Assembly: GCA_038093515.1 (NCBI GenBank)
Contig: JBBPSI010000003.1
Span: forward strand, 62,001-126,000
DNA length: 64,000 nt
DNA from: Butyriboletus loyo
Lineage: Eukaryota; Basidiomycota; Agaricomycetes; Boletales; Boletaceae
Direction of reading: 5' to 3'
Shown here one piece after another: positions 42,939 through 53,820 of the stretch (position 1 is its first letter; every line of letters begins with the position of its first letter). The position numbers and the translations under genes are program-made. The notes under the pieces are model-generated. The model had not been told where the DNA came from. It did not search any database and was given only the letters and a program-made list of their open reading frames with translations.

Positions 42939-45900
42939 AGTTGAACGGCGTCATATGTGCGTCACGGAGTGCCCTTCATTTACTAGATCGAACGAGCCAT
43001 CATCTTCTTCGCAAAATACTTGACCCCTCTAATTACGTGCCACGAACCCCATCGAGCTGAATCATAGTGTTTACCATCCCGAGCTTGTCTGACGCTCTGA
43101 GACAACATTGTTATGGAAAACCAATTTCACAGACCAGTTCTTATCTTTATGCAAGCCTCCCGACTTTGTTCACCCACCGAAAACGGCTGGTGGCTATGGT
43201 TACTACGCTGGCTTCATTAGCTTTCCTCCTACCTTTATTTCACGCGATGATCGAAAGCGTTTAGATTCTCAGAAGTTTGGCCTCGGACTTCCCACTTACG
43301 TCCGTGGCTTCTTGACCTTTTGCTGGCACCTTACGGGCTTCGTGGCACCCGCGTAATCTACCTACTATCAGACGATCACCGCCAACACCACGATTTCGCA
43401 ACCCGAAAAATTTGCTTTCCATTACCCCATGTGCACGAGCGCGTCCGGTCAATGTACGCAAGTTTTCCCGCCTTTGGACATCTTGGTCCAACCGTCCAGC
43501 ACTCGGATAGGCTCCCCTATACACCGCCGCTCTAAATGCCTTCCGCGTACGGCCCGCATCATGTGGCATCATATGACATGGTTTCATCACCATCCCAGTC
43601 ACTCGTGAATTAACGCTACAACGAGAAATCCCCCGCGCGTCCGAGTTTCCCAAGTCCCGTTAGTCCGTTCGAGGAAAACACGGCTAGACTGCAAACGTCA
43701 TTCTTCATTTACAGCCCGAGAACGGTTGACAGTAGACATTTGACATCCGTTATCGGCTACGGGAACGTTCCTGCGGTTTGATTCGGCCAGCCCAACAAAG
43801 TCCGAAATTCATCGCGCCTTTTCTTGGGTCTTTTGCCTCCGAGAGAGTTCTCACTGGGTCAATTTTCATCCTCAGATCAGGCGAACTAAGCTCAGACTAT
43901 TGGTCTTTTTGAGCTGCAAACTTTGACGGCCACCGGTTGGCGAAACGGAGGATCGTGGTCCTGCACTGAAACCTCCTCCGCGGACGTTGTCCCGTCCAGA
44001 ATCCCAGATGAAATGACCGCCTTTAGCTGATCGTAGTAAGCACTGAAATTTTCAAGAGCGCCCATCACGTTGACAATTGGAACCGAACCCAACGATACTA
44101 TAGGCGGGGGCGGAGGAGGAAATCCCCTGTGGGATAGAGGACCCCGAAGAGATGAATTGCCTGAGCTGAGCCAGTTCACTTCTCAATCGAGGTGTGCGCT
44201 AATTTAGGTACCACGTGGTCACTCCCATTTGTGTAAGTGAGTGGCCAGACCTATTACAAGCCTTTCTGGAACGGAGGCGAGACGCTTTGCCGACGGTGCC
44301 AACTATTGCGTACAATCCTGCTTTTCACGTATTCGACTGCAGCATTCATATCGCGAGCACTATCTACTGTTCCGCTAAACACGTTCAAGTGGCATCGTGG
44401 CAGCATCAAGTGCTGTTCAGGGTGCCAACGTAAACCACAGCCTATGAGGAGGGTATAGGGCTGTTCGATAATTAGAAACGGGCCTTTTCTATGAACGCTC
44501 TATCGTCGTGTGTCATCATGGGATCTGTAACAGGCTTTTTTCTTTCAATCATGCGGTCGCCGTTGTCCAGCTCGCGCTTTGCATGCAGTTCACGGCAGAG
44601 CACCCATCCAATTTTTGCGCCTGATCGTGTAGCATGGGAGTCATGGCCTGATTGATGACCCGTAGAACATTCCGATTACACGCGTGCGGCAGCCCGCAAG
44701 CATCCTCGTCCTGTCGTATCCTGAGCATCGGATAGGAGTTAATTGTCGAAGTTGTAGATAGGCACCGATTTACCACGATGGGGCTGCTTTGACAAGAAAA
44801 CGTTAGACCGAGCCATCGCGGGAAGGGGGGAAAACACGATGGATCGATAGTGTGAGTGCTCGTCCGACTGGCTGTGAGAACGAAGGGCGTTTTTCAGTGT
44901 ACGAATGCTGGGCTCCTATTGCCTTTCTGCAATAGCACCGGAGAACGAGACCAACTAACGGCCGTTGAATTAACGGACATTCCCAATCACGCGTAATAAG
45001 TGGCAGATGCGGCAGTAGACGCATGCGTGCTGTCGACGTAACAACACGGTGTCAATGAACAGGATGCGCAATTATGGCCCTGGGACTCAGGGGACAATTA
45101 CTCGGCGATTCCTCGCCTGATGGAACTAGACACATAGGGACTTGACCTTAAGAGGGCAGGGCAAGGTATCCATTGTGACGAGATCTCTCATTCATGCATG
45201 TTGATACACGTGTGCCAGTTGGAGTCATCATCATCAGCCCATGATGGCAGGCCGTTGGATGCGCAGTTGAGGTATCAGGGCAACGCCCAGATCCAGAAAC
45301 CGAAGGAGAAAAATTCCTGAAGCGGAGGACTGATCGTGATCTAATACTATACCGTATAATCGTATCAACAGCGGACGACGGCGCTCTCACGGACATACGG
45401 ACCCTTTCGATAACGGCCACTGTATGCAGTGGTGTTTGAAAATCACATTGCGGTATCTCAGTGATATCAGAGATCGTGCTGATTCCATGGGTCGAGTGGG
45501 CGATATATGGGGAGTTTCTTCATTGGGGAGTTCCAAACGAACGGCGGCGTGTAGATGACTCTCCCAATGGTAGCCTAGGTTGAAGATATCGCAGAGGTAA
45601 TTCAGCCCAGTGCACGATAGCGACGTTGAACGCAATCAACACGACCCTGACGCTCAGCTCGAATGTTGAGATGCAGCGATGAAGACTAGGTTCGGCCGTT
45701 GAGATCGTCGAGTGGACCTTTCCCGTGGCTGATAGCGTCCAACACTGACTCCTCGGAGATCAAACAAGGGGCAACGAGAGATTCCCAGGAAGGGAGGCTG
45801 AAGCACTGATCTGCTGCGTGAGATATCCAGGCGGGTAAAAGGTGTCCCTCAGAGGAGTCAACGGCAGGCGCCGAGTTAAGAGTAACAGGACCGCGATATT

Positions 45901-46358
45901 CGGTTACCGAAATCAAAGGGGCCATGCAGCCCACAGAGTTGTACCTACAGCGCTAAGCAGGAGCAAGAGCGTGTCGTGCATGAACAGGCGGGTGAAGAAA
46001 TGATTGAAAGTTTGAGTTGGCGATTTGGCGTTGTGGATGATAATGATTCGCTGGCCGGCCATCTTCGCGAAGTGATGTGCTGCGGAGAAATGGATCTAAA
46101 ATAGATGCTAGACGGACCGACCGCAAGCAGTCTTGCGGAAAAGATAGGCGGATTCGAGAGCAGAACAAACATAGCGGACGATGGGATACCGAACACCGTC
46201 GTTATCACGCGGGCATAACTCGCCCCGGATGCTATGGATATACTTGCAGTGTGACTTTCCTCGGCGATATAGCTACACATCACCCTCGACCGTCATGACG
46301 AACTTCGGACAGCGAGTGCGATACACGTGCAGATGATCGAGTCCTGCGAAAACGAGTG
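42939..46358. other. 3.4-kb interval without a supportable gene
   Basis: The largest gap in the window. Open frames are short and none shows a known motif. The best fragments are 43108-43356 (+, HPPKTAGGYGYYAGFISFPP), 43890-44080 (-, MGALENFSAYYDQLKAVISS), 45686-45934 (-, starts MGCMAPLISVTEYRG) and 45945-46280 (-). Hydrophobic stretches also occur on the minus strand near 45600-45680 (FELSVRVVLIAFNVAIVHW) and 45210-45330, each in a different frame. I could not join them with splice sites into one protein. It may hold a decayed gene, a fast-evolving gene with many small exons, a noncoding RNA or an old transposon relic. No terminal repeats, tRNA or simple repeats were seen. Confidence 0.5.
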
Positions 46359-46851
46359 TCATCGTTCATCCACAAAACACGGTCGAGTCATGCGAACATT
46401 GTAAAACAGTTCGTTTACACAAACGTCCCCGTCTTCCCAATGCGAGATCATGTCGGCACTGTAGGCGTGATCAGCGTCAGTGCGTCCGTGCGATCTTTCG
46501 ACAGTCGTAGGCCCACCGTCCGCCCTGATTGAGATTCTCGTTTATTTGAACGAGTACGATGTATTTGCTGGTCGCAGGATGTCAACGCGCTTTCGTGGCC
46601 TCCGCCGCCATAACTCACAAACCAGATGGCTGAATCTCTATCATCCGATCCTTGACTCGCTCCTTGATATACTTCATCCATGATTTCACTTTTTCCCGGT
46701 CAGAAGACCAAATCGCGTGCTGTAGCGTTGTCTGGAGAAGTTTCCTCATGTATATACGGAGCAGCTCCGTGTCAAAGGTTGGCCTGACCGGATGGGGTGA
46801 AGTGGCCTCGGAACGAGATATTGGAGAACGGAAACCATATGAGGTCGGCAT
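46359..46851 (-). CDS. Tctex-1-type dynein light chain
   Basis: Light chain of the Tctex-1/DYNLT fold, which sits on the dynein intermediate chain. Exons 46851-46619, 46567-46517 and 46458-46359 are joined by 51 and 58 nt introns (GTGAGT...CCAG and GTGGGC...CTACAG) and give 127 residues. The N-terminus is MPTSYGFRSPISR, followed by LLRIYMRKLLQTTLQHAIW and KVKSWMKYIKERVKDRMIEI. The family core spans the first junction: QPSGFKYIVLVQINENLNQG. After the second junction it reads GRADMISHWEDGDVCVNELF. Exons 2 and 3 are too short to stand out as open frames. The end YNVRMTRPCFVDER is not a usual Tctex end, so the last few residues may differ. It is divergent to PEX11, with 225 bp between start codons. 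Confidence 0.85.
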
Positions 46852-47075
46852 TTCCTTGCCAACTAAGAGTTCCCGGACGATTTCACCACTTTGCGAACCC
46901 TGGCTGCCTCTGTGTCGGTGTACAGGTTGGTTGCCTTTTGCGCTTATGCTTTGTTTACTCGCTATTTGTGCAACCAGCGGGTCAATAACGTCGTTCACAG
47001 GTCCCCACCACGCATCGCTTACTTGCTTGTCCTCGCCTCTGGCAGTCCTCAGAATACGTTTTCTTGTAGCCCGCC

Positions 47076-48544
47076 ATGTCCTCGATATCTTTCCCTCATT
47101 CCGGGGACGCCGACCTCATTGCATCCTCCTCGTTGCGCGACTCAATGCAGGCGCAGTTCTACTCACCCCCCGGCTTCGATGTGGACAGTTCCTTTCAGAT
47201 GAACCCCCTCTCTGCACATCCGCCCCGGACACCTCGTCCCAGTACAGCAACCCAGTCACACTTTGCAAACACCACCGCGGGTTTGTACGATGAAATGTCT
47301 GAGAATCAGGAAACCGAGAAAGGCGTGGCTGACGATAATGCTGACGAGGATGAAGAGGTCGACGAGGAGGGTGAGCGCGTGGTGGAGGCGGAAACAAAGG
47401 TCGGGAGGCATGAGGTGTGGCGGGATATGCTAGTCACCAGCGATGGCCGGGACAAGGCATTTGTGCGTATTGCATACTTTTTTGCGAGCGCAGCCGTATT
47501 GACACATTTTGGGCGACAGAAACTCGTGCAATATTCGATACGTGTGTACCTACTGTTGCACACCAAGCTTCCGTTCCGGAATAGCAAGGTTGCCTGGCCG
47601 CAAGAGCTAGCGAGGAAACTCGAGTCTGCTCGTGGTAGTTTCTCTTTTACAAGGTATTATGCTTTAAAGGATGCTCTTCAAGTCCTCTCATCTCTGGTTA
47701 TTAGGAAAATGCTCATTCTGTTCAACTGGCTGACCCCATTGAGCACCATAATGGCACAGAAGGCTGTTCCCTACTCCTCGAGCGGTTCGTCGTCGACTCC
47801 TCATAGCCTTACGGATGTCCCAGCAAAAAAACCATTGCCGTCCTTTACTGGTGACCTTCTCTCGCACCCGTTCTTGCAAGCACTGCTTGCTGCGCCGCCT
47901 CCTGTCCTCCTAGATCTGGTGAATGGCCTCTCCGACGATATATCTACACTTTCACGACTAGGATTGGTCGGTCCCAAGACAGGTGCCAGAGCAGCACGTT
48001 TTGCAGACTGGTGTTGGCTTTTTGGCACTCTTGTTGGCTTAGTCGAGAATGGCGTTGAAATGGGTATCGTGGAGGGTCTGCAGCACGAAGGTAATTGTCG
48101 AGTGCGTGGTCGCAATGTTTGCTGAATTTGTGTGACAGTTGAGAACCGAGCGTATAAAGAGTCGTTGGACGGAGCAACGTCCAAATCCCGGCCAAAGGTT
48201 GCGAAACTTGACGAGAAGGAACTTGTGAGGCTCCGACGCAAGAGCTACTGGCTGCAGGTTTCCCGAGCGAAGTTGATCATGGACTTTATCTTTGTTTGTA
48301 AGAAAGAAGCTATGGCTGCCTCTTGTGTCTGCTGATCGACTGTTTTTTCAGCCTATGACATATTCAGATTCAAACGTGGAAAGGATACCGTGCAATCGTT
48401 TGCAGGTCTTGCAGCTGCCATCCTGAGGTACTTGATATCTACGGTCGCCTGGACCATCGCTGACTGTTTTATATTAGTTCCGGAAAGGTGTACGACAAAT
48501 TCAAAACCATCCTTGTTAACAAGGTGCTTTCGAATACGGGTTGA
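47076..48544 (+). CDS. PEX11: Peroxisomal membrane protein PEX11 family
   Basis: Promotes peroxisome elongation and division. The start at 47076 opens MSSISFPHSGDADL, followed by a long disordered, acidic N-terminus (NADEDEEVDEEGERVVE). The PEX11 domain begins at RDKAFKLVQYSIRVYLLLH, formed by removing intron 47463-47519. That intron is 57 nt and stop-free, so an open frame runs straight through it. Next come LESARGSFSFTRYYALKDAL, FADWCWLFGTLVGLVENGVE and KSYWLQVSRAKLIMDFIFV. Three further short introns (about 48091, 48296 and 48433) lead to SYDIFRFKRGKDTVQSFAGL and the C-terminus SSGKVYDKFKTILVNKVLSN. About 415 residues, longer than yeast Pex11 because of the N-terminal tail and a Ser/Pro loop near 47780-47870. 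Confidence 0.87.
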
Positions 48545-48733
48545 ACAACAAAGAGCTTGGCTGTTCCATGTCGCCTCTCGTCGTTGCTCCATATCCCATT
48601 TGCTCATATTTACTCGTTGTATCACATCTTATGAGCCACGCTATGTTGTATATACCGTAGATTTTTTTTAAAACCTGCCATCGGAGAACAAGACATGATC
48701 CTTGTAATCAAAACCACGACCACGAAGAGCCCT

Positions 48734-49180
48734 TTATAGCTGGGGCACTTGCTCCGAAGTCGAGATAACGGGGACCGCAGACGGCCGGTGTCTTTGCAGC
48801 GAATCCACTTCTTCTTCGAGAGCACGAATGCGCTCTTTCGCCTCGTCAAGGAATTTTTCGTGCGCAAGCCGACTTTGGGCAAGATGGAGACCCTAAGGGA
48901 AGGGAGAATCGGCCGTTAAGAGCGGGACGTGCAAAAGAGAAAAGGAAGAACGTTCTCTAGAGCGGTGTCCCGACGCCACCGGAGCGGGGGATGTCAACGC
49001 GGGACAGGAGGAGGCAGGAAAGAGAGGAGGAGGAGGACTGACCATGTACACCGCCGAGCCGAGCAAGGCGACAGGAATCATCGCGGGAAGTAGCGATGCA
49101 TAAAAATCTGCATGTCGACTCCGTGGTTTGGACGTGCCATACGTGCGCTGATGTGTGCGGAGGACCCGTTGGAGAGACAT
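48734..49180 (-). CDS. Small single-pass membrane protein, probably mitochondrial
   Basis: Not assigned to a named family. Exon 1 (49180-49043) and exon 2 (48892-48734) are joined by a 150 nt intron, long for this genome (GTCAGT...CCTTAG). They give 98 residues. The N-terminus MSLQRVLRTHQRTYGTSKPR is basic and free of acids, like a mitochondrial presequence. Next is one membrane span, FYASLLPAMIPVALLGSAVY. Exon 2 encodes a charged helix, HEKFLDEAKERIRALEEEVD, that would form a coiled coil, and ends STSEQVPQL. The design (presequence, one span, coiled coil) resembles small inner-membrane assembly or respiratory-chain accessory proteins; that is inference. It is divergent to TVP38. Confidence 0.65.
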
Positions 49181-49462
49181 CGCACACGTGGTCGTTGTCG
49201 TTTTGTTCTCGGACGCTAAAAACAAAAAAGCAGTCTGGACGGCAAGCCTATCGATGAGAGCTTGTGAGACCAAGATAGAAAATGAGTCGAGATCGCAATG
49301 ACAAGTGTCGGGGTCCGTCCCACGCTCCTTCTCCGTTCCCTCTCGCCCAAGTGCACTGGATCCCGACAACCGCCCTCTTCGCTACCCGCCAGGGTCCAGT
49401 CCGAGAAGGCATCCGCCAGCCGTTCAAGCCACTCTAAGCCCTCCAGCACCCAGCAAACCCAG

Positions 49463-50761
49463 ATGTCGGACGAGAAAACCAGCACATCGTCTTCTTCCGC
49501 TAGCCCATCCCGCAGCACGTACCGCCAGGCTCATTCGTTCATCCCCGCTCGCCTTCCACCTGCGCCATCCTCGTGTCCTCGCTCACAATCATATCGCTAT
49601 GTACGTCCTCGCGGACTCCTGATATGGAATCTGTTCAAGAAGTGGTCTCCCGTGTTGGCCTATGGCGCAACGAGTCTCGGTTTCGTACTTGCAGTCGCAT
49701 TTTGGAAAACACAGGTTTTCGATGGTGAGTAATGATGGATTCTTCTCCAGTCCATCGCTTTGCCCTACCATGCTAAAGTCGTATTTTCATCGCATCGCTT
49801 GTCCTGCTAACGTGCGTCCTTGATTCGTGATATGGCAACCGACAACCAAGGTCTCGACAAACTATCCCATTGGTTGCGCAACGACGAGTACTTTGGGTTT
49901 GCTGTCCTCTTCTGTTTGATATTTATCACCACATTCCGTACGTCTTCAGCTTGAAACGTCTTGTTTGTTCGGCACTCACTATTTTTGCCGCATTCTTCCT
50001 ATCTCGGGTGCCTGTATCTACCTCGATGCTTCTGAAACTTCACAGCCCCCATCCCGTTGTATTCCACGCTGATCACCCTCTCGGGTTATACCTATGGACC
50101 ATGGATCGGTGCGGTGATATCCTACGCTGCTGCGCTATCTGGTGCGATTGTCGTGTTTGCCCTATCCCGCGCGTTCCTCCGCGAGCGGATTGCTCGCTGG
50201 TTACAGTCAACGCGCGGACTGTCACGAGCCGTGCGGGCAATCGAACGTAAACCACAATTGCTGTTCCTCATCCGCGTTGCACCCTATCCTTACAATGTCA
50301 TGAACGCCATTCTTGCTGCAACAACGCTGAGTATGAGGACCTATGTCATCTGTACTGGACTCTCCCTCTTCAAGGTGATTGTACACACGAGTATCGGCGC
50401 AGGGGTCAGGTCGTTCAGTGCAAACAAGGGATCTAGCGCCGAAGAAAAGGAGGATGGTTGGAGTAGAGTCTGGACGATGGGCGGTATTTTGCTTTGCATC
50501 GCCCTCTTTCTATACCTCAGCTGGGTCGCACGGCGGGCGGTGGATGATGAACTGGATTATGAAACAGAGCCGTCCAGCAGTACCTCGGAGGAAAGGGTGG
50601 CATTCCTGGGCGCGGATGTTCCACTCGAGGAAGAGGTCACCTCGCACCCGTACGGTCGCCTCCCATCGGCATCCCGAGAGATCATGTCTGAAGCGCAACT
50701 GGTTTCGCACAACCTTGCTCTCTCCCGGCGTAGCGACACGGACGTTGTTGGTGCAGCATAG
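49463..50761 (+). CDS. TVP38: Golgi membrane protein TVP38 (VTT/DedA domain)
   Basis: A VTT/SNARE-associated Golgi protein of the DedA fold; relatives act in lipid scrambling or vesicle traffic. From the Met at 49463 (MSDEKTSTSSSS) the protein has about 350 residues. An earlier in-frame ATG at 49298 would add 55 low-complexity residues and cannot be excluded. After a Ser-rich tail come membrane spans and the family core: GLDKLSHWLRNDEYFGFAVL, FITTFPPIPLYSTLITLSGY with TYGPWIGAVISYAAALSGA, RKPQLLFLIRVAPYPYNVMN and MRTYVICTGLSLFKVIVHTS. Here the first R is part of IERKPQ. Two introns (about 49722-49851 and 49939-50044) are longer than usual, at 130 and 106 nt. The C-terminal tail after the last span (WVARRAVDDELDYE) is acidic and cytosolic by inference. 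Confidence 0.9.
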
Positions 50762-51744
50762 CAGCAGTCGCGTCGCGTATTCCGTTGAGAGCTTTACACC
50801 AGTTTTCTCGCTCAAGAGATCTGGAATCATGGACCGAAAGTGTATTTCTGGGTGTAAACTTTTGCCTAGGCCTGGACATACGACACCTAATTTCTTTTTA
50901 CCTTTTTGTATGCATCCGTTGGTTCATTTTATCTCGCTTGCCATTGTCCTGCATGGTGCTGCCTGGGGTGCGTTCGCCCTCGCGGTAGATACCGACAGCA
51001 AATGTCAACGCCACACGAACCTTGTCATATATAAATGAAGTGATCGCCTGCAAAGGGCACGCCCGCGCCAACGACTCGGAGCCCAGCTTTCGTGTGTCCG
51101 TCCATTTGATGAAAGCCAACCTGCAGCGCCATGTCTGAACCTAACCTTGGGAGTTGACGCACAAATAAGACAAAGCACACCACAACATGTCCCAATCTCG
51201 AGACATCCCCGATCAGAATTCTGTGCGATCAGATCTGCAGGTCCAGATCGGGATCGCAGCGGACGCCGGTCCTTGGCAGTGAGAAACGGTGACTGTTGCG
51301 GTTGCGCCCATGCAAATGAAAACTCGACGCCTCACAAGCATCAACGCACGCCAAGTCGAGTCAGGATATCAATGAACTGGGTAACGAGTATACGGGGTAA
51401 CCGTATGTAACACGAGCAATGACAAAGGTATCAAAAAATGGGGGTGAATGGAGCGTGATACTACATATGAGATGGGTCAAGGTATACACGGCGCAATGGA
51501 TGAGAGCGATGCAAACGACGAGACGGGTATGATGGATTTCGTGAAATGAACGGACGGGCGTCTTCCGATTTCGTATATAAGGCTTCTAAAAACAGAAGCG
51601 AACAAGAATGAAAGAGGGGAAAGAGAAAGAATGAAAGAAAGAAAAAAAAAGGAACGCAATTCGTGAGATCAAGGCAAACAGCGAATGATATCGTCCAAGT
51701 TCGAATGAAGACAGTCGGAATATCGTGAACCGCGTACCACAAAT
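50762..51744. other. Convergent intergenic region between TVP38 and the HSF-type gene
   Basis: About 1 kb between two stop codons. It should hold both 3' untranslated regions. Short overlapping frames such as 51461-51742 come from purine-rich runs (51600-51655) and have no motif. No gene, RNA or repeat was recognised. Confidence 0.5.
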
Positions 51745-53820
51745 CTAGAATCCCTCCGCACGCGCCGGTGCGTCTATAGTCCGCCCGTCGTTTTTGGTAT
51801 ATTGCGGAGGGAGGTGTTCATTCAAGGGCACAAACCCGAAATCAGGCGAGACTTGTTCAAGAAACTATTAGTCAGTAAGTCACGCCGTAAGACATCAGCC
51901 AACGATGAAGCGACATACAACGGTTGATGTCCGTTTCAGCACCGCCGTAACCATCCGTGAGCGGAGGCGTGTTTGCCTGGGAAGAAGACGTATGTGACGC
52001 AGCACTGATGGAGGAAGCACTCGTCGAAGGACGCTGCGTAGCTTGCGCAGGGTGTCCCCAACCATTGCGGCCATCCATCGAATCAATGGATGGGTTGCCG
52101 CCAACGGCAGAGTAAGCGAACTCGGTCTGGTTCGAATTGAAACCGTAAGGGTCGACAGAGGGTAATTGAATCATGCTCCGCACTCTCGGCATCGCCCCGT
52201 TTTGCTCATCGGCTGGCTGAGGGGACGACGAGGGCCGTTCTGAGGGGTGTTCGTAAGGCGAAGGGTAAGGACTCATAGCCTGGCTGTGGCGTCGGGGCCG
52301 CCCCACCCTGAGCGAACTACTTGGCCCGTACTGCTTCGAAGACGACGGGGGACGAGACAGCGTGGGAGAAATAGGTCTGTGATGACCGGACCCTGGACGA
52401 GAGTAGTCGCTTTGGTGGTAAGTTGGGTGGGTTGGCGACTCTTCGTATGGCAACGACGAAACAGAGGAAATCGAATATCCCGTGGTCGGACGGCTGTGTG
52501 TGTCCGGAGACAACGACGGCGGTGTATGGTCGCTGTGCATGGACACGTTCGAGTACGAGGACGCGTAAGAGGTGTTGATGGTGGGAGTGGGCCGCGCGCC
52601 GTAGCCGTTGGTAGTCGGGGGGTTCAAGAGCGAAGAGAGACTGCCCGAATGACTAGAGGTGGAGCTGTTGGGGGAAAAGGACCAGCTCTGCTCGGCATAC
52701 GAGTACTGGGATGACGGGACCTGCTGGTTGTGATGGGCGTAGCCAGAGCTGGTTTCCATCGCGCTGAACTGGGTGGAGGGGGATTCATCTGCGGGAGAGA
52801 TGGGCTGGAGGTTGTGCGACTGGTTGAAGAGGCTGTGGTGCTGGGAGATGGCGGGAGGCTCTGAGGGAACCGTGAGGGGAGGCAAGGCCGCACGTGGGTA
52901 TGAGGTTCCCCAGCCTGCAGCACCTGGTGAGCTGAGGGGGGTAAACGAACCAGGGGCAGAGAATCCACGGGCGCGACCACCGAGGATGTTGGGCTTGCCG
53001 GCGACGGAGGGGACGGTCAAGGGGACAGGGCCGACGCCGATGGCGGAGCGAGGTGGCGGGATGGACGGGGGCTCCTGAGCTTCGCGTTTCCTTGGCTTTG
53101 GGAGGCGCGGGGGGACGCGGCGTTTAAAATTGGCAACGACCTCTGGAGGGGAATGACGATTGAGGGTTGGATGGGCTGATGGCTGTGTGAGGAGAAGGAT
53201 TGAGGCGGTGCGGGGGGGACTTACACCATGTGCTCGCATCGGGATCATCGATGGCTGGGTCAACGTTGCGAAGGTTCACTTTGCGCATGAAGCCATAAAT
53301 CTGTACGGAATGAATGCATTAAGCAACATGCGATGTGCGTTGCGAGGAGAAGGAAAGAAGCACGGACGTTGAGTTGCCGAGAGAAGGAAGCAAATCTGGA
53401 TTGACGGTAGACGCTTGGGAGGACGTGGAGGGCAAGTTGCTCTGGACGCTCTACGATGATGTGTTCGCCGGCAGGGTCCCATCTGATCATGTGGTGGTTC
53501 TCTGGACGCTCGAGGAGGCTGGGGAGACGCGTCGGACGCGGTACGGGGGGAGGGGGAGAGGAGACTTACGCGTAGAGTTTTGTGAGGAACGTCGCTTGGG
53601 GCTTTGACTCGGACTTTGATGGCTGGTGCTGGTGCTGGTCATGAGACTTGATGGCGGGTTGCGGAGACGGTTCGTCGTTGGGGGAGTCGTTGGGGGAGCT
53701 TGGAGGGTATAGGGGCGGGGGGGCGGTGGATATCTGTGGGTATGGGTGGTCGGTATGGCGGGACCACTGTGCACGGTTCTGAGACGGAGAAGGATATGAG
53801 GGAGCGTAGAGGTCTTGCAT
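51745..53820 (-). CDS. Transcription factor with HSF-type DNA-binding domain
   Basis: A nuclear factor with one HSF winged-helix domain near the N-terminus and a long disordered tail, about 615 residues. The start at 53820 opens MQDLYAPSYPSPSQN. The HSF domain (about residues 76-165) crosses three exons: ATFLTKLYALLERPENHHMI, then WDPAGEHIIVERPEQLALHV, YRQSRFASFSRQLN joined to IYGFMRKVNLRN, and ASTWSHPTLNRHSP. Introns are about 53520-53570, 53313-53376 and 53180-53228. After a basic patch (FKRRVPPRLPKPRKREAQE), the rest is Ser/Pro/Tyr/Gln-rich. I see no heptad HR-A/B trimerisation region, so it is closer to the Sfl1/Mga1-type factors than to the heat-shock factor itself (inference). The last exon follows a short intron and ends IDAPARAEGF at 51745. 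Confidence 0.88.

Noticed and set aside
43261..43653. 130-codon minus-strand frame in the gap
   Set aside because: Composition is scattered with many Arg and Gly, with no motif and no splice partners.
50379..51038. 219-codon frame overlapping TVP38
   Set aside because: Shadow of the TVP38 C-terminal exon running into the 3' untranslated region.
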